Below, piece after piece: positions 14,726 to 23,543 of a stretch of DNA of 28,340 bases. The notes under the pieces are model-generated. The model was not told the origin of the DNA. It saw only the letters and a program-made list of their open reading frames with translations, and searched no databases. Each line of letters starts with the position of its first letter. Position 1 is the stretch's first letter. The stretch lies in the NCBI GenBank assembly GCA_030430515.1, contig JAUIKX010000003.1, forward strand, positions 1 to 28,340. Reading direction: 5' to 3'. Both the position numbers and the translations under genes were made by a program. The DNA comes from Gammaproteobacteria bacterium (GTDB taxonomy: Bacteria; Pseudomonadota; Gammaproteobacteria; Pseudomonadales; Azotimanducaceae).

Positions 14726-17353
14726 TTAACCAAAGAGGCTCTGCCACGCGCCGCGCACCAATTCGCGGTGCTGTTCGAGTACAATTTTTGCGCGCTCAGG
14801 ATTGGGCAGGTCCAACGCAAATCGATGCGCCTCGGCGCGTAGCGCCAGGTAAGCATCGGTGAGGGCCCCGGTGGTGCGCTCATCGAGCACACCTTCTTCG
14901 CCGGCCGTCTGCAAAATGCGCACGTTGTCCGAAAACTGCGCGAGCCTGGGATGGCTGTGCGCGTGCGCCAACGTGAGGTATTGCACCATAAATTCAATAT
15001 CGACGATACCGCCGCTCCCCTGCTTGAGGTCGGAGCCATCGCCGTGATGCGCTGCAAGCCTCTGGCGCATATTCAGCACGTCATCCTTGAGCGCCTGCAT
15101 ATCACGGGGCTGGCAGATGAGCTCGCGTCGCACCGCTTCGAACCGGCCGGCAAGCTGCGCATCCCCCGCAACGGCGCGTGCCCGCACCAGCGCCTGGGCT
15201 TCCCAGGTCCACGCCTGACGGCGCTGATATTCGACGAACGCTTCAAGCCCCGAAATCATCGTTCCGGCATTGCCTGAAGGTCGCAGACGCATGTCGATCT
15301 CATAGAGCACACCGTTGTAGGTCGGTGCGGTCAGCACGTGCATGAGCCGGCGGGCCAGACGATGCAGGAACTGCGGCTGAGGACTTTCGAAACCGTGAAT
15401 GAACACCAGATCCAGATCTGAGTTCGGACCGAGCTCGAGCCCACCGAGCTTGCCGTAGCCGACGATGATGAACGGTCGCTCTTCCGGGCCATCACAGCCA
15501 CGCCACGCCACGTCGAGGGCTTCTTCCAAAAGCACTTCGGCCAGATAGGTGTAGTAATCGCTGACCTTCATGATGGGCAGGTGACCGCGCAGCTCCGCTA
15601 CCGCCACCGCGAAGGCGTGATGGCGACGAAACTCCCTGAGCACATCGAGCACGCGCTCCTCGCCTTCTTCGCGGACGCTGTTCATCCGGGTGTGCAGCTC
15701 CTCGGCGAGGCGCGCGCGTTCGGGCAGAACGTCCAACCCCCGGTCATCGAGGAGCACGTCGAGCTGCATGGGCCGCTCACGTACCTGGTCGGCCAGCCAC
15801 TGGCTCCGCGCCAGCAGCTCGACGAGCGCCTCGCGGGCCTGAGGATTTTCCCGCAGCAGCACCAGATACGCCGAACGTCGGAGAATGGCTTTGAGCATCG
15901 GCACCAGCCTCGAAAGGATCAGGCCCGCATCAGTTCGCCCTTCAAGATCCTTCAGCACGTGGGGCATCAGCTCATCGAGGCGTTCCCGCCCTTCAACGGC
16001 AACGCTCTTTCGGTCCCGCGCAGCTTTCAGGGACGCAAGCTGTTCGGCACATCGGTCCGACTCGCCGATATCCGCAGCAGCAAGCTCGAAAGCACCCATC
16101 TCGTCCCATGGAATCTTCTGCTCTACGCTCTCGACAGGCGCCACCGCGGCATCGAAGAAGCGGCGCACGCGCTGCCGGTGTTCGTCGAGCGCCGACATGA
16201 ATCCGGCGAAATCAGAAAAGCCCATCATCTCGGCAACCGCCGAGCGGTTCGCTTGGTCAGAAGGCAGCTTCTGCGTCTGTTCATCTGCCAACGCCTGAAC
16301 GCTATGCTCAGCGTCGCGCAAAAACCGATAGGCCGCCATCATCTCGTGCGTATCCTCGTCAGATACGTGTCCCAGCCTGTTGAGTTCGGGTAGTACCGAG
16401 ATCAGGCGCGGCTCCTGAAGCTCGGCTTCGCGTCCGCCCCAAATCATCTGCAGCACCTGCACGGAAAATTCAAGATCACGAATGCCGCCGGATCCAAGCT
16501 TCACATCATCATCACCGTGACGTTCACGAATGATCCTCGATTTCATATCACGAAGTGATTCGATGGCGCCGAAGTCCAGATAGCGGCGATAGGTAAACGG
16601 CCGCAGCCGCTGCAGCATGTCCTCACCGGCAACGATGTCACCTGCGCAGGGCCTTGCCTTGATGAAGGCATAGCGTTCCCAGTCGCGCCCCTGGGTTTCG
16701 AAGTAGGCTTCAAACGCATCGAAGTGCATCGCCAGGGGGCCGCTTTCTCCGTAGGGCCGCAGCCTCAGATCCACACGGTGAACAAATCCATCGACGGTCA
16801 CCGGGTCGAGCGCATCAATGAGCATCTGCGCCGCGCGCATGAAGTACTGCTGATTGGTTTTGCCGCGGTCGGTTTCTCCGGCTTGTGGATACGTGAGGAC
16901 CAGATCGATGTCGGATGACAGGTTGAGCTCGTTCGCCCCGAGCTTGCCCAGGGCAAACACCACCAACCGCTGACGGCTACCGTCTTCGGCACCGTAAGGA
17001 ACGCCGAACCGACCCTCTTTTTCTAGGTAACTCTCAACCCAATCTACAGCTACGCCGACGAAAAGGTCTGCCATGGTCGACGCGCTCGCGATGGTCTCAT
17101 CGCAGTGTGCGAGGCGCAGCACATGCCGATAGATAAGATGCATCTGCAGACGTGTACGGTGCACGCGAAGGCAGGACTTAAACCGCTCCATGTCGCCGGC
17201 ATTGACCGCATCCTCCGCCACCAGCTGCCGCCAGACAGAAAAATCCGGTGGCGAGTCAAGCCGGGTCAGGTAAGTCTCGAGCCACTGAGCATGACGCTCG
17301 CACACACGATCGACATAGGAGGAGAGCCTGCGGGCTGTGGCGAGATCGCTCAC
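14726..17353 (-). CDS. glnE: Bifunctional glutamine synthetase adenylyltransferase / adenylyl-removing enzyme
   Basis: An 875-residue protein with two nucleotidyltransferase domains that adenylylate and deadenylylate glutamine synthetase in response to PII. The N-terminal adenylyl-removing domain has FALGKLGANELNLSSDIDLV around 133-152. The C-terminal adenylylating domain has GYGKLGGLELGPNSDLDLV from 632, followed by YEIDMRLRPSGNAG and GSGGIVDIEFMVQYL. The GS-ATase signature HGDDDVKLGSGGIRDLEFSVQ lies in the first half. It is about 70 residues shorter than E. coli GlnE, mainly at the N-terminus, while both catalytic sites are intact. The start is a GTG 12 bp after the GspE-like gene. Its ribosome-binding site is weak, so a different start nearby is possible. 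Confidence 0.96.
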   Translation of the reverse strand: MSDLATARRLSSYVDRVCERHAQWLETYLTRLDSPPDFSVWRQLVAEDAVNAGDMERFKSCLRVHRTRLQMHLIYRHVLRLAHCDETIASASTMADLFVGVAVDWVESYLEKEGRFGVPYGAEDGSRQRLVVFALGKLGANELNLSSDIDLVLTYPQAGETDRGKTNQQYFMRAAQMLIDALDPVTVDGFVHRVDLRLRPYGESGPLAMHFDAFEAYFETQGRDWERYAFIKARPCAGDIVAGEDMLQRLRPFTYRRYLDFGAIESLRDMKSRIIRERHGDDDVKLGSGGIRDLEFSVQVLQMIWGGREAELQEPRLISVLPELNRLGHVSDEDTHEMMAAYRFLRDAEHSVQALADEQTQKLPSDQANRSAVAEMMGFSDFAGFMSALDEHRQRVRRFFDAAVAPVESVEQKIPWDEMGAFELAAADIGESDRCAEQLASLKAARDRKSVAVEGRERLDELMPHVLKDLEGRTDAGLILSRLVPMLKAILRRSAYLVLLRENPQAREALVELLARSQWLADQVRERPMQLDVLLDDRGLDVLPERARLAEELHTRMNSVREEGEERVLDVLREFRRHHAFAVAVAELRGHLPIMKVSDYYTYLAEVLLEEALDVAWRGCDGPEERPFIIVGYGKLGGLELGPNSDLDLVFIHGFESPQPQFLHRLARRLMHVLTAPTYNGVLYEIDMRLRPSGNAGTMISGLEAFVEYQRRQAWTWEAQALVRARAVAGDAQLAGRFEAVRRELICQPRDMQALKDDVLNMRQRLAAHHGDGSDLKQGSGGIVDIEFMVQYLTLAHAHSHPRLAQFSDNVRILQTAGEEGVLDERTTGALTDAYLALRAEAHRFALDLPNPERAKIVLEQHRELVRGAWQSLFG

Positions 17354-17365
17354 CGACAGTCCGGG

Positions 17366-19198
17366 TCAGGCATCGGAGAGGGGCACCACACGCAACACTT
17401 CGTTGATGGTCGTGAAACCAGCACCTACTTTCTGCGCGCCCGATAATCGCAACGTTCGCATACCGTCGCGCAACGCCTGCTTACGCAGGCCGTCGAGGTC
17501 GGCATCGTCTCTGATCAATGGGTGCACCTGCTGGGTGAGCGGCAGAACTTCGTAGATGCCCATCCGCCCCATGTATCCCGTGTCGCGGCATTCGAGACAG
17601 CCGACCGGCTCACATACTTTTTTCGGCGGCTTGACCTTGAAGGGCTGCGTGAGCAGCTGCCAGGCCTCCAGGTCCACATCGGCATCTGCTTTGCAGTGCG
17701 GACAAAGAGTTCGCACCAGGCGCTGGGCCATGACGCCGAGAACGGTGGCTTTGATCATGTAGCTCGGCACGCCGAGGTCCAGGAGTCGGGTGATGGCGGT
17801 AGGTGCGTCGTTCGTGTGCAGCGTCGAGATCACCAGGTGTCCGGTGAGCGCCGCCTGCACCGCCATCTCGGCAGTTTCCAGGTCGCGGATCTCGCCCACC
17901 ATGATGATATCTGGATCCTGACGCAGAAGCGCTTTGACGCCTTCTGCAAAACCCACGTCGATATTGTGCTGCACCTGCATCTGGTTGAACGTCGGCTCAA
18001 CCATCTCGATGGGATCTTCGATGGTGCAGACGTTGACTTCGGGTGTGGCCAGCTGTTTGAGCGTCGAGTAGAGCGTGGTGGTTTTACCGGAGCCGGTGGG
18101 TCCGGTCACCAGCACGATACCGTTATTGGCCGCAGTCATCGCCCGCCAGCGTTCATGATCATCACCCGTCAGCCCGAGCTCGGTGAAGCTGCGTAAGAGC
18201 ACGTCCGGATCGAAGATCCGCATGACCATTTTTTCGCCGAACGCCGTCGGCAATGTGGAGAGACGCAACTCCACTTCATCGCCATCGGGGCGCTTCGTTT
18301 TGATCCGACCGTCCTGGGGCCGGCGCTTTTCAGCCACGTCCATGCGGCCGAGAATCTTGAGCCGGCTGGTAACCGCAGCATTCACCGCCGCCGGCAGTTC
18401 GTAAACGTGGTGCAGCACACCGTCGATTCTGAAGCGAACGAAGCCTTTGTCGCGGCGCGGCTCGATGTGGATATCGCTGGCCCGCTGTTCGAAGGCGTAG
18501 TTGAGCAGCCAGTCGACGATGTTGACCACGTGTGCGTCGTTGGCATCCGGCGACTTGAGCTGACCAAGCTCGAGAAGCTGCTCGAAGTTGGCGATGGCCG
18601 AGACCTCTCGACCGTCGTTCTCCGCGCGGGATACCGACCGCGCCATGGTGTAGAACTCGAGCGCGTAGCGGGTAATGTCCGCGGGGTTGGCAACCACCCG
18701 CTTGATGCGGCGACCCCGCAGGGTCTGGGTGAGCATACCTTCCCACTGGTACATCCAGGGCTGACCGCTGGCGATGACCACTTCGTCGTCGGAAACCTCC
18801 ACCGCCAGAATGTGGTGGCGCTGCGCGAAGGCGTAGGACATCACCTCCGTGACGGCGTTGACGTTGATCTTCAGCGGGTCGATGCGCAGGTAGGGCTGGC
18901 GGGCCCGCTCGGCAAGCCAGAGGGTCATGAATTCCAGGTCGAGTTTCCGGCCGGGTTCAGCCCGGTTCTCATAATCGCGGGCCGCAACGATCTCCATTGG
19001 ATGCATGCCCTGCTCACGCTGAGTGCGCGGGGCGATGATCACATCCTCTGCCTGCCGACGGCTGATGAAACCTTCCGTAACGAACTCTTCGAGTAGCCCG
19101 GGTAGATCGATGAGGCGTTCTTCCGCACTCACCCCGAAGACGGCCTTGCCGCCCCCTGCCGGGGTCGTCGCTTTGTCAGCCTCCTGCGGTTCTGCCAC
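17366..19198 (-). CDS. GspE/PilB-family secretion or pilus assembly ATPase (orphan)
   Basis: A 610-residue hexameric ATPase of the type II secretion / type IV pilus family. It has an N-terminal MshEN-type domain (about 25-190), the RASDIHIEP segment near 239-247, Walker A GPTGSGKT at 366-373, the Asp box near 393-396, Walker B around IIMVGEIRD at 431-439 and the His box STLHTNDA near 458-465. A C-terminal zinc site is formed by CPHC (Cys499, Cys502) and CLEC (Cys534, Cys537). The start is a GTG with GAGGGG six bases upstream. No gspD, gspF, pilC, pilin or other secretion gene is in the window, so its machine must be elsewhere. It heads the long minus-strand run containing glnE, ilvE and the LPS core genes. 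GspE or PilB cannot be decided without its partners. Confidence 0.92.
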   Translation of the reverse strand: MAEPQEADKATTPAGGGKAVFGVSAEERLIDLPGLLEEFVTEGFISRRQAEDVIIAPRTQREQGMHPMEIVAARDYENRAEPGRKLDLEFMTLWLAERARQPYLRIDPLKINVNAVTEVMSYAFAQRHHILAVEVSDDEVVIASGQPWMYQWEGMLTQTLRGRRIKRVVANPADITRYALEFYTMARSVSRAENDGREVSAIANFEQLLELGQLKSPDANDAHVVNIVDWLLNYAFEQRASDIHIEPRRDKGFVRFRIDGVLHHVYELPAAVNAAVTSRLKILGRMDVAEKRRPQDGRIKTKRPDGDEVELRLSTLPTAFGEKMVMRIFDPDVLLRSFTELGLTGDDHERWRAMTAANNGIVLVTGPTGSGKTTTLYSTLKQLATPEVNVCTIEDPIEMVEPTFNQMQVQHNIDVGFAEGVKALLRQDPDIIMVGEIRDLETAEMAVQAALTGHLVISTLHTNDAPTAITRLLDLGVPSYMIKATVLGVMAQRLVRTLCPHCKADADVDLEAWQLLTQPFKVKPPKKVCEPVGCLECRDTGYMGRMGIYEVLPLTQQVHPLIRDDADLDGLRKQALRDGMRTLRLSGAQKVGAGFTTINEVLRVVPLSDA

Positions 19199-19311
19199 TC
19201 GTGGCCCCTCGACGCATGTCCTTCAACGTGGAATGTGAGTAAAAACAGATCCTTATCCCATTGCAAGGCAGCAAAACAGGACGCAAGACCTGCATCACAC
19301 GGCAAAACCAC

Positions 19312-19317
19312 TACAAT
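19312..19317 (+). promoter_or_regulatory. Candidate -10 element for argE
   Basis: TACAAT matches the sigma-70 -10 consensus at five of six positions and ends six bases before the argE ATG. Transcription would then start at or next to the ATG, and no ribosome-binding sequence precedes the ATG. No good -35 hexamer is seen at the right spacing. Confidence 0.35.
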
Positions 19318-19323
19318 CGCCCC

Positions 19324-20496
19324 ATGAACACCCCGCACAACAGACTGCCCGACTTCGAGGAGCTGCTTCGTATGCTGGTGGCCACCCCTTCGGTGAGCTG
19401 CACCAACCCGGACGTAGACCAGGGAAATCTCGACGTCATCAACCATCTGGCCACCTGGCTGGAGGATCTCGGCTTCGCAGCAGAAGTCACGCCGCTGCCT
19501 GGGCGACCAGGAAAAGGCAACCTCGTTGCCACTCTCGGCGAAGGCGATGACGGTCTGGTGCTGGCGGGACACACCGATACCGTGCCGTTCGACGAAGGCG
19601 CCTGGGGCTCGGACCCCTTCAGCCTGACCGTGCGCGATGACGCGTTCTATGGTCTCGGTACCTGCGACATGAAGGGGTTTTTCCCTCTGGTGCTGGAAAC
19701 GGTTCGCGAACTTCGCGGGCGTGACCTGAAGCGAGCGCTCACCATCGTCGCTACGGGGGATGAAGAAAGCTCCATGGCCGGCGGGCGGCTGCTTGTCGAG
19801 CGGGGAAAGCCCAGAGCGCGTTTCGCCGTCATCGGCGAGCCTACCGGCCTGACACCGGTGTACGCCCACAAAGGCATGATCATGCTGTCCATCCGCCTGG
19901 AAGGGCACACAGGCCATTCGTCGAACCCGGATCTCGGCTGCAATGCGCTGGACGCCATGCAGCGGGTCATGGGCGCCCTGATGCAGTTCCGCGGGACACT
20001 GGCCGAGCAGCACCAGCACCCCGGGTTCGAGGTGACCATACCGACCATGAACCTGGGTTGTCTGCGCGCCGGTGACAACCCCAACCGGATCTGCGGCGAG
20101 GCGGAGCTGCAGATCGATACCCGGCTGCTGCCGGGCATGGACGCAAACGCCGTTCTCGAGGGTATCCACCAGCTGGTGTCCGAAGAGGCGGCCCGCTCCG
20201 GCGTAAGCTTCGACGTGAAGCCGTTCTATCCGCCTGTGCCGCCGTTTGAGGGCCAGCGCGATGGTGATCTGGTGCGCCAGCTTTCCGTGTGGAGCGGTCA
20301 TGAACCGCAAACCGTCGCATTCGGTACCGAGGCACCGTTCTACCAGTCGCTGGGCATGGAGACAGTGGTATTCGGCCCGGGCGCCATCGACCAGGCTCAC
20401 CAGCCTGACGAGTTTCTGGCCATGAGCCAGATAAACCCAGGTAAGCAAGCGCTTACATACTGCATAAACCGCTACTGCATTGAGGAGGCCGCTTGA
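19324..20496 (+). CDS. argE: Acetylornithine deacetylase
   Basis: A 390-residue M20-family metallohydrolase that removes the acetyl group from N-acetylornithine in arginine synthesis. Metal-site motifs are visible: AGHTDTVPF (His83, Asp85), CDMKGFF (Asp115), ATGDEESSMAGG (Glu147-Glu148) and IGEPT (Glu172). The dimerisation domain lies roughly between 180 and 295, with KGMIMLSIRLEGHTGHSSNPDLG. Succinyl-diaminopimelate desuccinylase is the main alternative, but the text and linkage to argA favour ArgE. The open frame extends to 19261; the ATG at 19324 gives the normal N-terminus. It is immediately followed by argA with a TTGA overlap. Confidence 0.94.
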   Translation: MNTPHNRLPDFEELLRMLVATPSVSCTNPDVDQGNLDVINHLATWLEDLGFAAEVTPLPGRPGKGNLVATLGEGDDGLVLAGHTDTVPFDEGAWGSDPFSLTVRDDAFYGLGTCDMKGFFPLVLETVRELRGRDLKRALTIVATGDEESSMAGGRLLVERGKPRARFAVIGEPTGLTPVYAHKGMIMLSIRLEGHTGHSSNPDLGCNALDAMQRVMGALMQFRGTLAEQHQHPGFEVTIPTMNLGCLRAGDNPNRICGEAELQIDTRLLPGMDANAVLEGIHQLVSEEAARSGVSFDVKPFYPPVPPFEGQRDGDLVRQLSVWSGHEPQTVAFGTEAPFYQSLGMETVVFGPGAIDQAHQPDEFLAMSQINPGKQALTYCINRYCIEEAA

Positions 20497-21785
20497 GCAA
20501 CCTCGACTACGTTCGCTGGTTCCGGGATTCAACGCCGTACATCAGCACTCACAGAAACCGCACGTTCGTGGTGCTCCTGTCGAGCGAAGCCATCGCCCAC
20601 AGCGAGATCACCAACATCGTTCACGACCTGGCGCTGCTGCGCGTGCTCGGCGTACGTCTCGTGCTCGTACATGGCAGCCGCAAGCAGGTGGATGCAGAGT
20701 TGACCAGCTGCCGCTTCGTTGGCGGCCGTCGCATCACCGACGGCGACGTCATGAACACGGTGCTCAGAGTGAACGGGCAGATTCGCAGCAAGCTCGAGGC
20801 GCTGTTCTCCATGGGCCTGCCGGCAACGCCGATGCACAATACCGACCTGAGCGTCGTCTCCGGCAATTTCATTGCCGCCCGCCCCATCGGCGTGATCGAC
20901 GGCGTGGACCACGAGTTCACGGGCTCCGTGCGCAAGGTACACAGGCAGCGTCTGTCCAACATCATGGACAGCGGTGCCATCGTGCTGCTGCCGCCGATCG
21001 GCTACTCACCTTCCGGGCAAGCCTTCAATCTGGCGGCACATGAGCTCGCCACTGAAGTGGCGGTGGCGTTGCAGGCAGACAAGCTCATCGTCTTCGATGA
21101 AGCCCCTTACCTGACCGATGCTGAGGGTCAGCGCGTCGACGTCATCGCACCCTCGGAAGTGTCGGGCTTCCTCGACGGGCAGTCTGAGAGCACGCGAACG
21201 CTGAGTCTTTGCCTGGAACGGGCGGTTCGCGGCGGCGTGCATCGAGGACACCTGCTCGGCTTCGGCCAGGAAGGCGCCCTGCTCAGCGAGCTGTTCACCG
21301 CTGAAGGCGTCGGCACCCAGGTGAGCGAATCGAATGCAGGGCTCGTACGGAAAGCAACCGTTCAGGATGTGGCTGATATCGTCGAGATCATCCGCCCGCT
21401 GGAGGAATCGGGTGCGCTGGTTCGCCGCTCGCGTGACCGGCTGGAACAGGAGATCGATCACTTCTTCGTGGCGGTCGTCGATGGCGTTGTGGTGGGCACC
21501 TGCGCACTCTACCCACACGACAGGGAAGGTGAGCTCGCGTGCGTTGCGGTGAAGCCTTCGTTTCAGCGCACCGAAACGCTCAACATCGGCTCCAGTCTGG
21601 TGCAAACTGTGGTCACTGCAGCGAGAGCCGCAGGACTCCAGCGCCTGTTCATCCTCACGACACAGGCCGCGGACTGGTTCAGAGAGCAGGGGTTCGAGGC
21701 ACAGGACCTGTCTGCACTGCCCATGGAGCACCGGAAGCTTTACAACTACCAGCGGGCCTCCAAAGTAATGACCAAGAAACTGTAA
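20493..21785 (+). CDS. argA: N-acetylglutamate synthase
   Basis: A 430-residue ArgA that makes N-acetylglutamate from glutamate and acetyl-CoA, the first arginine-specific step. Residues 1 to about 285 form the amino-acid-kinase-like domain, with VRWFRDSTPYISTHRNRTFVV, LVLVHGSRKQVD, FVGGRRITD and PPIGYSPSGQAFNLAAHELA. This domain normally carries the arginine feedback site. Residues from about 290 form the GNAT acetyltransferase domain, with ELACVAVKPSFQRTETLNIGS and TTQAADWFREQGF. The start is a TTG overlapping the argE stop as TTGA, with GAGGAGG ending four bases before it. The length and domain order match classical gammaproteobacterial ArgA, not the short ArgJ or NAGS-kinase fusions. Confidence 0.97.
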   Translation: MSNLDYVRWFRDSTPYISTHRNRTFVVLLSSEAIAHSEITNIVHDLALLRVLGVRLVLVHGSRKQVDAELTSCRFVGGRRITDGDVMNTVLRVNGQIRSKLEALFSMGLPATPMHNTDLSVVSGNFIAARPIGVIDGVDHEFTGSVRKVHRQRLSNIMDSGAIVLLPPIGYSPSGQAFNLAAHELATEVAVALQADKLIVFDEAPYLTDAEGQRVDVIAPSEVSGFLDGQSESTRTLSLCLERAVRGGVHRGHLLGFGQEGALLSELFTAEGVGTQVSESNAGLVRKATVQDVADIVEIIRPLEESGALVRRSRDRLEQEIDHFFVAVVDGVVVGTCALYPHDREGELACVAVKPSFQRTETLNIGSSLVQTVVTAARAAGLQRLFILTTQAADWFREQGFEAQDLSALPMEHRKLYNYQRASKVMTKKL

Positions 21786-21806
21786 GTAGCAATATAAGTA
21801 GCGAAA
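21783..21806 (+). repeat. Tandem 12-bp duplication at the argA stop / ilvD start junction
   Basis: Two adjacent 12-base units, TAAGTAGCAATA and TAAGTAGCGAAA, agree at ten positions. The first unit begins with the argA stop codon and the second puts another TAA in the same frame. The last base is the first base of the ilvD ATG. It looks like a small slippage duplication. Confidence 0.75.
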
Positions 21807-23485
21807 TGAGCGACAAGAGCAAACGTCCCTATTCTTCCAAGATCGTCGATGGCATCGAGCAGGCACCCAGCCGCGCCATGCTCTACCCTGTCGGCTTCAC
21901 CGAGGAGGATTTCGAGAAGCCTCAGATCGGCATCGCCTCGACGTGGAGCATGGTCACGCCCTGCAACATGCATATCAACACGTTGGCCGACGCGGCTGCC
22001 ATGGGTGCCGACGAAGCCGGCAGCAAGAGCGTGCTGTTCAATACCATCACCGTGTCTGACGGCATTTCCATGGGCACGCCGGGCATGCGCTACTCGCTGG
22101 TATCCCGGGAGGTCATCGCCGACTCCATCGAAACCGTCGTATGCGCGCAGGGTTTCGATGGCTTCGTCGCCATCGGCGGCTGCGACAAGAACATGCCCGC
22201 CTGCGCAATGGCCATGGCGCGCATCGACCGGCCCTCGGTGTTCGTCTATGGCGGCACCATCATGCCGGGCGAGGAGCGCCGCGACATCGTCAGCGTGTTC
22301 GAAGCCGTCGGCGGCCATTCCGCTGGCACCGTTTCAGATATCCAACTGAAGGAAGTGGAACGCACCGCCATTCCGGGCCCCGGCTCCTGCGGCGGCATGT
22401 ACACGGCCAATACCATGGCTTCGGCGATCGAAGCCCTTGGATTGTCGCTACCCAACAGCTCCGCGCAGAACGCGATCTCCGACGCCAAGCGACAGGACAG
22501 CTACAACGCCGGCGCAGCCGTTGCCAATCTGATTGAGCTCGGCATCAAGCCAAGCGACATCCTCAGCAAAAATGCGTTCGAAAATGCGATCACGGTAGTT
22601 ATTGCTCTGGAAGGCTCAACCAACGCCGTGCTGCACCTGCTGGCCATCGCCAGCGCCGCCGGTGTGGACCTGTCGCTGGAAGACTTTTCGCGCATCGGCA
22701 AAAAGGTGCCGGTACTGGCCGACATGCGCCCTGCAGGACAGTACGCCATGAGCGAGCTCATCGAGATCGGCGGTATCCAACCGCTGATGAAGCGGCTGCT
22801 CGAAGCCGGCATGCTGCACGGCGACTGCCTGACCGTTACGGGCAAGACCCTGGCAGAAAACCTCGCAGACGTTGAAGACTATCCCGCCGACCAGAAGATC
22901 ATTCGACCGTTCGACGATCCGATCAAGCCCGACAGCCATCTGGTCATTCTCAAGGGCAACCTGGCGCCTGAGGGAGCCGTGGCCAAGATTACCGGCCATG
23001 AGGGCCTGAGCTTCACCGGCACGGCCAAATGCTTTCACGGCGAAGAAGCCGCCATGGCCGCTATCATGGCCGGCTCTGTCGGCAAGGGAGACGTGGTGGT
23101 TCTGCGCTACGAAGGTCCGAGAGGTGGGCCGGGCATGCGCGAGATGCTGAGCCCCACGAGCGCCATCAACGGCAGAGGCCTGTCTGCCGACGTGGCCATG
23201 ATCACGGATGGACGTTTCTCCGGTGGCTCTCACGGGTTCGTCATCGGCCATGTGACTCCGGAGGCTTTCGACGGCGGACCCATCGCGCTCGTAGAAGACG
23301 GCGACAGTATCACGGTGGATGCTTCCGGCTGCGAGGTGACACTGCACGTAGACGAGGAAACGCTGAATGCCCGACGGGCAAAATGGCAGCGGCCTGCGCC
23401 TTACGCGACATCCGGCACCCTGGCGAAGTACGCAAAGCTCGTGAGCTCGGCAAGCGAAGGCGCGGTCACCGACCGCTTCGAATAA
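21806..23485 (+). CDS. ilvD: Dihydroxy-acid dehydratase
   Basis: A 559-residue IlvD/Edd-family iron-sulfur dehydratase that converts 2,3-dihydroxy-isovalerate and its methyl homologue to the 2-keto acids of valine and isoleucine synthesis. Three cysteines in cluster-binding positions are visible: Cys53 in TPCNMH, Cys126 in GGCDKNMPAC and Cys195 in GPGSCGGMYT. Conserved blocks further on include EGSTNAVLHLLAIA, RYEGPRGGPGMREM and TDGRFSGGSHGFVIGH. The short length of about 560 residues fits the [2Fe-2S] subgroup better than the E. coli type of about 616. The open frame extends upstream into argA; the ATG used here begins MSDKSKRPYSSKIVDG, typical of the family. Only a weak AAGTAG precedes it. 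It follows argA by 20 bp. Confidence 0.96.
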   Translation: MSDKSKRPYSSKIVDGIEQAPSRAMLYPVGFTEEDFEKPQIGIASTWSMVTPCNMHINTLADAAAMGADEAGSKSVLFNTITVSDGISMGTPGMRYSLVSREVIADSIETVVCAQGFDGFVAIGGCDKNMPACAMAMARIDRPSVFVYGGTIMPGEERRDIVSVFEAVGGHSAGTVSDIQLKEVERTAIPGPGSCGGMYTANTMASAIEALGLSLPNSSAQNAISDAKRQDSYNAGAAVANLIELGIKPSDILSKNAFENAITVVIALEGSTNAVLHLLAIASAAGVDLSLEDFSRIGKKVPVLADMRPAGQYAMSELIEIGGIQPLMKRLLEAGMLHGDCLTVTGKTLAENLADVEDYPADQKIIRPFDDPIKPDSHLVILKGNLAPEGAVAKITGHEGLSFTGTAKCFHGEEAAMAAIMAGSVGKGDVVVLRYEGPRGGPGMREMLSPTSAINGRGLSADVAMITDGRFSGGSHGFVIGHVTPEAFDGGPIALVEDGDSITVDASGCEVTLHVDEETLNARRAKWQRPAPYATSGTLAKYAKLVSSASEGAVTDRFE

Positions 23486-23543
23486 CGGCAATTGCCAAAT
23501 ACCGCACGGAAGCGACCTTGGCCCCGTGCGCTATAGTGAGAGT

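Noticed and set aside
13727..14842. Plus-strand open frame of 371 codons opposite ilvE
   Set aside because: Antisense to a complete IlvE with its PLP lysine; no recognisable features in the antisense product.
19129..20532. Minus-strand open frame of 467 codons opposite argE
   Set aside because: It lies antisense to argE, which has all M20 metal motifs. The antisense translation shows no domain or membrane pattern.
21006..21866. Minus-strand open frame of 286 codons opposite argA
   Set aside because: Antisense to the conserved GNAT half of ArgA, with cysteine- and histidine-rich random-looking sequence.
23487..23496. GGCAATTGCC palindrome just after ilvD as a terminator
   Set aside because: It is only ten bases with no loop and no T run follows, so it cannot form a normal intrinsic terminator.
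23492..23537. TTGCCA and TATAGT as a full promoter for the lptA-like gene
   Set aside because: The spacer would be 34 bp, far too long. Only the -10-like hexamer is kept as a weak hint.
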